Both the position numbers and the translations under genes were made by a program. From Pseudomonadota bacterium (lineage in GTDB: Bacteria; Pseudomonadota; Gammaproteobacteria; Burkholderiales; Burkholderiaceae_C): 35,354 bases of DNA. The notes beneath the pieces are model-generated. The model made no database searches. It saw only the letters and a list, made by a program, of their open reading frames with translations, and was not told the origin of the DNA. Positions 16,282-23,625 of this stretch are shown here, piece after piece (position 1 is the stretch's first letter; each line of letters opens with the position of its first letter). The stretch lies in assembly GCA_018241895.1 (NCBI GenBank), contig JAFECX010000145.1, forward strand, positions 1-35,354, given 5' to 3'.

Positions 16282-17448
16282 CTACTTCGTGGCGCTGGCC
16301 GGGTAGACGATCGTGTAGCTGCCGTCGGCGTTGACGGTGAACGCGACGAACGGGCTGCCGATGCGCTCGCCCTTGTCGTCCCAGGAGAACTCGCCGGTCA
16401 GCCCCTGGAAGTTCTTCAACTGGTGCAGCGCCGGGATCAGCACGTCGGGCTTGACGCTCTTGACCTTCTCGGCCGTGGCGATGATCGCGCGCAGCCCGTC
16501 GGCGTTGGTCAGCGTGAAGATGCTCGGCGGCTCGTGACCGTAGGCCGTCTTGTATTCGGCGAGGAACTGCTTGGCCGCCGGGTACGGCAGGTCGGCCGGC
16601 GCCGGGACGTTGATGATCGTCGTGCCGGTGACGGCCTTGCCGGCGATCTTCGCGAACGCGACGTTCTGGTTGGCGTCGCCGCCGACGAAGGGCGCGTTCA
16701 TCCCCAACTGCGCCATCTGCGCCTTGATCAGGCCGCCGTCGTTGTAGTAGCCCGAAAAATAGAGGACGTCCGGGTTCAGGCCCTTGAGCTTGGTGAGCAC
16801 CGGCGTGTAGTTCTGCGAGCCGGCTTCGATGAAGGCCTTGTCGAGCACCTCGGCGCCGGTCTTCTTGACTTCGGCCGCGACGGCGTCGGCCAGGCCGGTG
16901 GCGAAGCTCGAGTGGTCGGTGACGATGGCGATCTTCTTGTAGCCCTTGTCCTTGAAGTACTGCGCGGTGAAGATGGCTTCGGCGCTGTTCGGCGGGGCGT
17001 TGCGGAAGAAGGTCTTCACCCCCTTGGCGGTGAGCTCGTCGCTGGTGCCGTCGCTGGTCTGGATGACGTTGGCGCGCGCATACAGCGACTGCGCCGCCAG
17101 CGCCGCGCCGCTGGTGTACGAGCCGATGATCGCGAACGCCTTGTCGTTGATCAGCTGTCGCGCGCAGATGGCGGCCGGCGCCGCCTGGCCCTGATCGTCG
17201 CAGACCTTCACTTCGAGCATCTGCCCGAGCAGCCCGCCCTTGGCGTTCTGCTGCTTGACGAGCAGCTTGACGGCGTCGGCGATGCCCTGGCCCTCGTTCG
17301 CGTACTGGCCGGTGATCGGCGCCTGCACGCCGACGATCAGCGGCTCGGCCGCCCAGGCGCTCGATGCGGCGGCCAACGCCAGCACGCCCAGCGTGGCGAT
17401 CGGGCCGAACGGTGCGAAAGGTGAGGCGGTGGGTCGAAAAGCGCTCAT
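16282..17448 (-). CDS. Periplasmic amino-acid-type substrate-binding protein (importer 2)
   Basis: This is a 388-residue LivJ/LivK-family periplasmic protein. The signal peptide (about 33 residues, ending SSAWA) precedes EPLIVGVQAPITGQYANEGQG, the standard start of the mature fold. Other family segments are DDQGQAAPAAICARQLI (with a Cys pair as in LivJ), GSYTSGAALAAQSLY, and FFRNAPPNSAEAIFTAQYF. The spacing resembles true branched-chain amino acid binders, but the ligand is not determined by sequence alone. It is first in the livHMGF operon and diverges from putA across 279 bp. A much longer antisense frame upstream is an artefact of GC-rich DNA; the ATG at 17448 with the signal peptide is the start. 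Confidence 0.93.
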   Translation of the reverse strand: MSAFRPTASPFAPFGPIATLGVLALAAASSAWAAEPLIVGVQAPITGQYANEGQGIADAVKLLVKQQNAKGGLLGQMLEVKVCDDQGQAAPAAICARQLINDKAFAIIGSYTSGAALAAQSLYARANVIQTSDGTSDELTAKGVKTFFRNAPPNSAEAIFTAQYFKDKGYKKIAIVTDHSSFATGLADAVAAEVKKTGAEVLDKAFIEAGSQNYTPVLTKLKGLNPDVLYFSGYYNDGGLIKAQMAQLGMNAPFVGGDANQNVAFAKIAGKAVTGTTIINVPAPADLPYPAAKQFLAEYKTAYGHEPPSIFTLTNADGLRAIIATAEKVKSVKPDVLIPALHQLKNFQGLTGEFSWDDKGERIGSPFVAFTVNADGSYTIVYPASATK

Positions 17449-17522
17449 GGAGAACCTCGGTCTGGTTGGATCTGCCCGTCGGATGCTGCCCGTCATACCA
17501 TCGAGGCCACGCAGTGATACTT

Positions 17523-17530
17523 GGTTGCGC
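17523..17530 (+). promoter_or_regulatory. Candidate PutA operator 1 (GGTTGCGC)
   Basis: This 8-mer contains GTTGCG, one base from the GTTGCA core described for the E. coli PutA operator. It lies 75 bases upstream of the importer-2 binding-protein start and forms an inverted pair with the copy at 17554. The link to PutA binding is an inference. Confidence 0.4.
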
Positions 17531-17553
17531 CTCGAGAGCCGGCATCGTAATGA

Positions 17554-17561
17554 GCGCAACC
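17554..17561 (-). promoter_or_regulatory. Candidate PutA operator 2 (GGTTGCGC on the minus strand)
   Basis: This is an exact copy of the 8-mer in reverse orientation, 31 bp (about three helical turns) from copy 1 centre to centre. That helical phasing is compatible with cooperative binding of ribbon-helix-helix dimers. Confidence 0.4.
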
Positions 17562-17696
17562 ATCGATCGACATCAGGCGAAACCCCAGTGGGATCGACGA
17601 TCGACTTGTAAGAACCTTCGGCTTGCGATCGGACCTGCGGGTTGTACGTTGTGAAACCTCGGCTCCACGGCGACGCCATCGATATGCGTCGCGAAG

Positions 17697-17704
17697 GCGC
17701 AACC
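17697..17704 (-). promoter_or_regulatory. Candidate PutA operator 3 (GGTTGCGC on the minus strand)
   Basis: This is a third exact copy, 23 bases upstream of the putA start codon, overlapping the region where the putA leader or ribosome loading would begin. Confidence 0.35.
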
Positions 17705-17727
17705 CGCACCACACAGGAATCAAGTCC

Positions 17728-20700
17728 ATGTCCACGACGACGCTCGGCGTCAAGCTCGACGCCGGCACGCGCGAACGCCTCAAGCAGGCCGCGGCGAGCA
17801 TCGACCGCACGCCGCACTGGGTGGTCAAGCAGGCCATCTTCTCGTACCTCGAGCGGCTCGAGACCCAGGGCGTGGCGCCACCCGCGCCTGAAGCCACCGA
17901 CGTCCGGGAGGCCGAACCAGCGTCCCTGGTTGCACCCACGGCGCCACAGCCGTTCCTCGACTTTGCGCAGAGCGTGCTGCCGCAATCGGTGCTGCGCGCC
18001 GCCATCACCGCCGCCACGCGGCGGTCCGAGCCCGAAGTGCTGCCGGCGCTGCTCGAACAGGCCCGTCTGGGCGCGGACGACGCCGGCGCGGTGCGGCAGC
18101 TCGCCTTGCGCCTGGCGCAGGGCCTGCGCAACCAGAAGGCGGCGGCGGGGCGCGCCGGCCTCGTGCAGGGCCTGCTGCAGGAATTCGCGCTGTCGTCGCA
18201 GGAAGGCGTGGCGCTGATGTGCCTGGCCGAGGCACTGCTGCGCATCCCGGACAAGGCCACGCGCGACGCGCTGATCCGCGACAAGATCGGCCAGGGCGAG
18301 TGGCACACGCACCTCGGCCAGAGCCCGTCGCTGTTCGTCAACGCCGCCACCTGGGGGCTGATGCTGACCGGCAAGCTCGTCGCCACCCACAACGAGGCGC
18401 GGCTGGCGGGCCTCTTGGCGCGCGTGCTCGGCAAGGGCGGCGAGCCGCTGGTGCGCAAGGGCGTCGACATGGCGATGCGGCTGATGGGCGAGCAGTTCGT
18501 CACCGGCGAGACGATCGCCGCCGCGCTCGCCAATTCGGCCCCCATGGAGGCGCGCGGCTTTCGCTATTCGTACGACATGCTCGGCGAGGCGGCGCTCACC
18601 GACGCCGACGCGCAGCGCTACCTGGCCGCGTACCAGCAGGCCATCCACGCCATCGGCAAGGCCTCGCACGGGCGCGGCATCTACGAAGGGCCGGGCATCT
18701 CGATCAAGCTGTCGGCGCTGCATCCGCGCTACGGCCGCGCGCAGTACGAGCGCGTGCTGGGCGAGCTGTATCCGCGGCTGCTGGCGCTGACGCTGCTCGC
18801 GCGCCAGTACGACATCGGCCTGAACATCGACGCCGAAGAGGCCGAGCGGCTGGAGATCTCGCTCGACTTGCTCGAGCGCCTGTGCCACGAGCCGCAGCTG
18901 GCCGGCTGGAACGGCATCGGCTTCGTGATCCAGGCCTACCAGAAGCGCTGCCCGATGGTCATCGATCACCTGGTCGACCTGGCGCGGCGCAGCCGCCGCC
19001 GGCTGATGATCCGGCTCGTCAAGGGCGCGTACTGGGATTCGGAGATCAAGCGCGCGCAACTCGACGGCCTGGAAGGCTACCCGGTCTACACGCGCAAGGC
19101 CTATACGGACGTGTCGTACCTGGCCTGCGCACGCAAGCTGCTGGCGGTGCCCGAGGCGGTGTATCCGCAGTTCGCCACGCACAACGCGCAGACGCTGGCC
19201 GCCGTGCACCAGCTCGCCGGGCAGAACTACTACCCCGGCCAGTACGAGTTCCAGTGCCTGCACGGCATGGGCGAGCCGTTGTACGAGCAGGTCGTCGCGC
19301 CGGTGGCCGCCGGCGGGCTGGCGCGGCCGTGCCGCATCTACGCGCCGGTCGGCGTGCACGAGACGCTGCTGGCCTACCTGGTGCGCCGGCTGCTGGAAAA
19401 CGGCGCCAACACCTCGTTCGTCAACCGCATTTCCGACGTCGACGTGGCGCTGGAGGAACTGATCCGCGACCCGGTCGAGCAGGCGGAGGAGATGGCGCGC
19501 GCCGACGGCTGCATCGGCGCGCCGCACCCGAAGATCGCGCTGCCGCGCGAGCTGTACGGGCGCCTGCGCGTCAACTCCGCGGGCATCGACCTGAGCAACG
19601 AGCAGCGGCTGGCGTCGCTGTCCAGCGCGCTGCTGGGCAGCGGCCACGTGCCGTGGCGTGCCGCCGCCGCGGCGGCCGCGGCCGATCTCGGCGACTGGCA
19701 GCCGGTGTGCAACCCGGCCGACCGGCGCGACGTCGTCGGCCAGGTGCGCGAGGCCAGCGCCGAGCAGGTGCAGGCGGCGTTGCGCAGCGCCCGTGCCGCC
19801 GCCCTGGTCTGGCAGGGCACGCCGCCGGCCGCGCGCGCCGCCGCGCTCGAGCGCGCGGCCGACCTGCTGGAAGGCGAGGGCCAGCCGCTGATGGGGCTGC
19901 TCGTGCGCGAGGCGGGCAAGAGCTACGCCAACGCGCTCGGCGAAGTGCGCGAGGCGGCGGACTTCCTGCGCTACTACGCCGCGCAGGTGCGCGCCACCTT
20001 CGACAACGGCACGCATCGGCCGCTGGGCGTCGTCGTGTGCATCAGCCCGTGGAATTTCCCGCTGTCGATCTTCACCGGCCAGGTCGCGGCGGCGCTGGCC
20101 GCGGGCAACACCGTGCTGGCCAAGCCCGCCGAGCAGACGCCGCTCGTCGCCGCGCAGGCGGTGCGCCTGCTGCACGCCGCCGGCGTGCCGGACGAGGTGC
20201 TGCAACTGCTGCCCGGCCGCGGCGAGACGGTGGGCGCGCGGCTGGTCGCCGACCCCGGCGTCAACGGCGTGCTGTTCACCGGCTCGACCGAGGTCGCGGC
20301 GATCCTGCAGCGCACGCTGGCCGAGCGCGTCGATGCCACGGGCCGCTCGATCCCGCTGATCGCCGAAACCGGCGGGCAGAACGCGATGATCGTCGACTCG
20401 TCGGCGCTGCCCGAACAGGTGGTGGCCGACGTGATGTCCTCGGCCTACGACAGCGCCGGGCAGCGCTGCTCGGCGCTGCGCGTGCTGTGCGTGCAGGAGG
20501 ACGCCGCGCCGCGCATCGTCGAGATGCTGCAAGGCGCGCTCGCCGAATGGCAGGTCGGCAACCCCGAGCGCCTGGCCGTCGATGCCGGCCCGGTGATCGA
20601 CGGCGAAGCGCGTGCGCGCATCGAGCGGCACATCGAGGCCATGCGCGAGCGCGGCCGCAAGATCCTGAGCGGACAGCGCAGCGACGCGGCCGAACTGGCG

Positions 20701-21678
20701 CACGGCGAGTTCGTGCCGCCCACGCTGATCGAGCTGGAGAGCCTGGACGAACTCGATCACGAGGTCTTCGGACCGGTGCTGCACCTGCTGCGCTGGCGCC
20801 GGTCCGAACTGGGCCGGCTGATCGAGCAGGTCAACGCCACCGGCTACGCGCTGACGCTGGGCGTGCACACGCGCATCGACGAGACCATCGACCAGGTGGT
20901 GGCTGCCGCCCGGGCCGGCAACATCTACGTCAACCGCAACATGGTGGGCGCGGTGGTCGGCGTGCAGCCCTTCGGCGGCCACGGGCTGTCGGGCACCGGC
21001 CCGAAGGCCGGCGGGCCGCTGTACCTGTTCCGGCTGCTGGCCAGGCGCCCGCCACGCGCCGTCGCCGACGCGCTGGCGGCGATGGGCGCGCTGCAGCACA
21101 GCGCCGACGACGCGCAGTGCCTGCAGCGGCACGAGGACCTGACGGCGCTGGCCGACTGGGCCGGCAGCGCAAAGCCGCAGCTCGTCGCGCTGTGCCGCGA
21201 GTTCGAGAGCCAGTCGCCCGGCGGCAGCACCTGGGTGCTGCGCGGGCCGACCGGCGAGCACGACAGCTACAGCATCGTGCCGCGCGAGGTCGTGCTGTGC
21301 CTGGCCGACGACCCAGGCGACCTGCTCACGCAGCTGGCCGCGGTGCTGGCGGTGGGCGCCACGGCGCTGTGGCCGATCAACGAGACGACGGTCGAGCTGC
21401 GCACGCGGCTGCCGCAGCGCGTGGCCGCGCGCGTGCGGCTCGTCGCCGACTGGCAAGACGCGGGCGTGGCCTTCGACGCGGTGCTGCACCACGGCGACGG
21501 CGACCACCTGCGCGCCGTGTGCCGCCAGGTCGCCAGCCGCGGCGGCGCCATCGTCGGCGTCACCGGCATGCCCAAGGGCGAGACGGCCGTGCCGCTGGAG
21601 CGCCTGGTCATCGAGCGCTCGCTCAGCATCAACACGGCCGCGGCCGGCGGCAACGCCAGCCTGATGACGATGGAATGA
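17728..21678 (+). CDS. putA: Trifunctional proline utilization protein A
   Basis: The 1316-residue product matches the length of trifunctional PutA (about 1320 in E. coli). Residues 1-45 form a ribbon-helix-helix DNA-binding domain (TTTLGVKLDAGTRERLKQAA...). The proline dehydrogenase barrel (about 200-560) shows YEGPGISIKLSALHPRY, NIDAEEAERLE, RLVKGAYWDSEIKRAQ and NRISD. The P5C/aldehyde dehydrogenase domain (about 590-1120) has SPWNFPLSIF, FTGSTEV, the catalytic base Glu880 in AETGG and nucleophile Cys914 in AGQRCSALR. The 34-residue spacing between them is standard for the family. The C-terminal 200 or so residues form the conserved lid domain of long PutAs. It oxidises proline to glutamate at the membrane and represses genes when proline is absent. 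The start ATG at 17728 has AGGA about 10 bases upstream; a longer frame from 17623 lacks support. Confidence 0.97.
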   Translation: MSTTTLGVKLDAGTRERLKQAAASIDRTPHWVVKQAIFSYLERLETQGVAPPAPEATDVREAEPASLVAPTAPQPFLDFAQSVLPQSVLRAAITAATRRSEPEVLPALLEQARLGADDAGAVRQLALRLAQGLRNQKAAAGRAGLVQGLLQEFALSSQEGVALMCLAEALLRIPDKATRDALIRDKIGQGEWHTHLGQSPSLFVNAATWGLMLTGKLVATHNEARLAGLLARVLGKGGEPLVRKGVDMAMRLMGEQFVTGETIAAALANSAPMEARGFRYSYDMLGEAALTDADAQRYLAAYQQAIHAIGKASHGRGIYEGPGISIKLSALHPRYGRAQYERVLGELYPRLLALTLLARQYDIGLNIDAEEAERLEISLDLLERLCHEPQLAGWNGIGFVIQAYQKRCPMVIDHLVDLARRSRRRLMIRLVKGAYWDSEIKRAQLDGLEGYPVYTRKAYTDVSYLACARKLLAVPEAVYPQFATHNAQTLAAVHQLAGQNYYPGQYEFQCLHGMGEPLYEQVVAPVAAGGLARPCRIYAPVGVHETLLAYLVRRLLENGANTSFVNRISDVDVALEELIRDPVEQAEEMARADGCIGAPHPKIALPRELYGRLRVNSAGIDLSNEQRLASLSSALLGSGHVPWRAAAAAAAADLGDWQPVCNPADRRDVVGQVREASAEQVQAALRSARAAALVWQGTPPAARAAALERAADLLEGEGQPLMGLLVREAGKSYANALGEVREAADFLRYYAAQVRATFDNGTHRPLGVVVCISPWNFPLSIFTGQVAAALAAGNTVLAKPAEQTPLVAAQAVRLLHAAGVPDEVLQLLPGRGETVGARLVADPGVNGVLFTGSTEVAAILQRTLAERVDATGRSIPLIAETGGQNAMIVDSSALPEQVVADVMSSAYDSAGQRCSALRVLCVQEDAAPRIVEMLQGALAEWQVGNPERLAVDAGPVIDGEARARIERHIEAMRERGRKILSGQRSDAAELAHGEFVPPTLIELESLDELDHEVFGPVLHLLRWRRSELGRLIEQVNATGYALTLGVHTRIDETIDQVVAAARAGNIYVNRNMVGAVVGVQPFGGHGLSGTGPKAGGPLYLFRLLARRPPRAVADALAAMGALQHSADDAQCLQRHEDLTALADWAGSAKPQLVALCREFESQSPGGSTWVLRGPTGEHDSYSIVPREVVLCLADDPGDLLTQLAAVLAVGATALWPINETTVELRTRLPQRVAARVRLVADWQDAGVAFDAVLHHGDGDHLRAVCRQVASRGGAIVGVTGMPKGETAVPLERLVIERSLSINTAAAGGNASLMTME

Positions 21679-21755
21679 CGCGCGCGCGCCGCGAGCGCAG
21701 CCCCTGCCCTCGGCGCCCGCGAGCGCTGCCGAAGGCCGCCCGCGCGCGCGCCCGA

Positions 21756-22544
21756 TCAGAACGTGCCCGGATACGCGCCGCCGTCGATCAGCAGGTTCTG
21801 CCCCGTGATGTAGCCCGCGTGCACGCTGCACAGCCAGGCGCAGCAGGCGCCGAACTCCTCGGGGGTGCCGAAGCGCCCGGCCGGCACCAGCTGGCGCCGC
21901 GCCTGGGCCACCGCCTCGGGCGAGCGCCCCGAGCTGGCGGCCACGCTGGCGAAGCCGGCGCGCAGCCGCTCGGTGTCGAACGATCCGGGCAGCAGGTTGT
22001 TGATCGTGACGCCGCGCGCCGCCAGGCGCGCCTGGCGCGCGGTGCCGGCGACGAAGCCGGTCAGGCCCGAGCGCGCACCGTTGGACAGGCCCAGGAAGTC
22101 GATCGGCGCCTTGACCGCGCTCGACGTGATGTTGACGATGCGCCCGTAGCCGCGCGCGGCCATGGCGTCGGCGGTGGCGCGGATCAGCTCGATCGGCGTC
22201 AGCATGTTGGCCTCGAGGGCCGCGAGCCAGGCGTCGCGGCCCCAGTCCCGGAAGTCGCCCGGCGGCGGGCCGCCGGCGTTGTTGACGAGGATGTCCACCT
22301 GCGGGCACGCGGCCAGGGCCGCCGCACGACCGGCCTCGGTGGTGATGTCGCCGGCCACGCTGCGCACCTCGACGCCGGGCGCGAGCGCGCGCAACGCGGC
22401 GGCCGTCGCCTCGAGTCCCTGCACGCCGCGCGCCGTGACGACGACATTCGCACCCTCGCGCACCAGCGCCTCGGCGCAGCCCCTGCCCAGCCCCTTGCTG
22501 GCCGCGCACACGAGCGCCCACTTGCCGGCGATGCCCAGATCCAT
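21756..22544 (-). CDS. SDR-family oxidoreductase lacking the YxxxK motif
   Basis: This is a 262-residue short-chain dehydrogenase/reductase-fold protein. The cofactor motif AASKGLGRG (14-22) and the NNAGGPPPG segment (88-96) are present, and Ser141/142 in NITSS match the catalytic serine. Where the catalytic Tyr and Lys should be (about 155 and 159) the sequence reads LSNGARSG, with no Tyr or Lys. I recall a subfamily with LSNxxR in this place that is annotated as 3-oxoacyl-ACP-reductase-like, so this is probably a family trait and not recent damage. The activity is unknown. The gene is convergent with putA, 77 bp away, and 24 bases downstream of the EamA gene, with which it may be co-transcribed. 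Confidence 0.87.
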   Translation of the reverse strand: MDLGIAGKWALVCAASKGLGRGCAEALVREGANVVVTARGVQGLEATAAALRALAPGVEVRSVAGDITTEAGRAAALAACPQVDILVNNAGGPPPGDFRDWGRDAWLAALEANMLTPIELIRATADAMAARGYGRIVNITSSAVKAPIDFLGLSNGARSGLTGFVAGTARQARLAARGVTINNLLPGSFDTERLRAGFASVAASSGRSPEAVAQARRQLVPAGRFGTPEEFGACCAWLCSVHAGYITGQNLLIDGGAYPGTF

Positions 22545-22568
22545 GTCTTCGCCTTTCCTGGTCTGCTC

Positions 22569-23480
22569 CTAGGAGCGTGAGCGGCCGGCGCGTGCAAGCA
22601 GCCAGATGCCGGCGATGACGAGCGCGCTGCCGGCGAAGATCCAGGCATCGAGCGGCTCGCCGAGGATCGCCACGCCCATGCCGATCGTGGCCAGCGGCCC
22701 GATCATCCCGGTCTGCGCGGTGAGCGTGGCGCCGATGCGCTCGATGGCCATCATCACCAGCAGCACCGGCACGAAGGTGCAGGCGACGGCGTTGAGCAGC
22801 GACAGCCAGATCACCTCCGGCGCCACCAGCGCCGCCGCCAGCGGCCGCACGAGCAGGAACTGCACGATGCACAGCACGCTCGCCACCGAACTGGCCAGGC
22901 CCGTCAGGCGCAGCGAGCCGATGCGCGCGACGACGTGCCCGCTGTAGACGAGATAGACGGCGTAGCTCACGGCGCTCGCGAACACCAGCAGCGCACCGAG
23001 GGCGACGTTCGAGCCCTCGAGCCCGGCCTCGTGGCCGAAGACGAGCGCGATGCCGAGGTACGACACGGCCATCGCCGCGATCTGGCGCGCGTCGACGCGC
23101 TGGCCCAAGCGCAGCATCGCGAACAGCAGCACGAGCGTCGGGTTCAGGTACAGGATGAGCCGCTCGAGGCTGGCCGTGACGTACTGCAGGCCAGCGAAAT
23201 CAAGAAAGCTGGCGAGGTAGTAGCCGCTGAAGCCCAGCCCGGCGACGACGAACCGGTCGCGCAGCGGCAGCGGCGGCCGGCCGCGCCCCGCCCACCAGGC
23301 GAGCAGCGCGAACATCGGCAGCGCGAACAGCATGCGGTACATGATCAGCGTCACCGCATCGACGCCGTAGCGGTAGGCGAGCTTGACGACGATCGCCTTG
23401 CCGGCGAACGCGAACGCGCCCACCGTCGCGAAGGCCAGGCCCTGTGCGTACTGCGTTGCCCGGGGGGCGGCGGCGCTCAT
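22569..23480 (-). CDS. EamA/DMT-family transporter (second copy)
   Basis: This is a 303-residue inner-membrane protein with about ten hydrophobic segments and two EamA repeats. Landmarks are VGAFAFAGKAIVVKLAYRYG in the first helix pair, VTASLERLILYLNPTLVLLFAMLRLGQ at the end of repeat one, and the IGATLTAQTGMIGPLATIGMGVAILGEPL block of repeat two. The substrate is unknown. The frame is open for another 357 bases upstream, but the ATG at 23480 gives a normal N-terminus and avoids overlap with the upstream hydrolase gene. It is unrelated in close sequence detail to the first EamA protein at 11833. Confidence 0.9.
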   Translation of the reverse strand: MSAAAPRATQYAQGLAFATVGAFAFAGKAIVVKLAYRYGVDAVTLIMYRMLFALPMFALLAWWAGRGRPPLPLRDRFVVAGLGFSGYYLASFLDFAGLQYVTASLERLILYLNPTLVLLFAMLRLGQRVDARQIAAMAVSYLGIALVFGHEAGLEGSNVALGALLVFASAVSYAVYLVYSGHVVARIGSLRLTGLASSVASVLCIVQFLLVRPLAAALVAPEVIWLSLLNAVACTFVPVLLVMMAIERIGATLTAQTGMIGPLATIGMGVAILGEPLDAWIFAGSALVIAGIWLLARAGRSRS

Positions 23481-23516
23481 CTGCGGTGCGGCATCGGCCG
23501 CCCGCGCGGCCTTCGC

Positions 23517-23549
23517 GGTGCGTGCGGTGCGCGCCGCACGGCACGCACC
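23517..23549. repeat. 33-bp imperfect palindrome between ggt and the EamA gene
   Basis: Arms GGTGCGTGC (23517-23525) and GCACGCACC (23541-23549) are extended inward by GTGCG/CGCAC after one mismatch, leaving a 3-base loop. It could form a very stable RNA hairpin in the 130-bp gap, acting as an attenuator or processing site. No U-run follows, so it is not a standard terminator. Confidence 0.75.
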
Positions 23550-23566
23550 GGCCTGCCGCCGGCGCC

Positions 23567-23625
23567 TGCGCCGCGCGCCCTCACCAGCCGACCGCGTGCG
23601 CCGCGCGCCCTCACCAGCCGACCGC
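23567..23625. repeat. 29-bp direct duplication covering the 3' end of the ggt-family gene
   Basis: Two identical 29-base copies (23567-23595 and 23597-23625) have a 30-base period. The copy at 23597 contains the last codons and the TGA stop (23611-23613) of the gamma-glutamyltransferase-family gene; the other copy lies just downstream of it. Confidence 0.85.

Noticed and set aside
17629..17650. A sigma-70 promoter for putA (TTGCGA, 16-base spacer, TACGTT).
   Set aside because: The match to consensus is weak at both hexamers, no better than other positions in the region.
17623..17727. An upstream in-frame extension of putA by 35 codons.
   Set aside because: The extension is Arg/His-rich, would overlap the candidate operator at 17697, and lies before the known N-terminus of the ribbon-helix-helix domain. 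The ATG at 17728 has a ribosome site.
16282..22872. A minus-strand frame open for about 2196 codons, running through the binding-protein gene and the antisense of putA.
   Set aside because: Only the 388 codons from 17448 to 16282 show a real protein. The remainder is the mirror of putA, open because GC-rich codons rarely give stops; it is Arg/Ala/His-rich low complexity.
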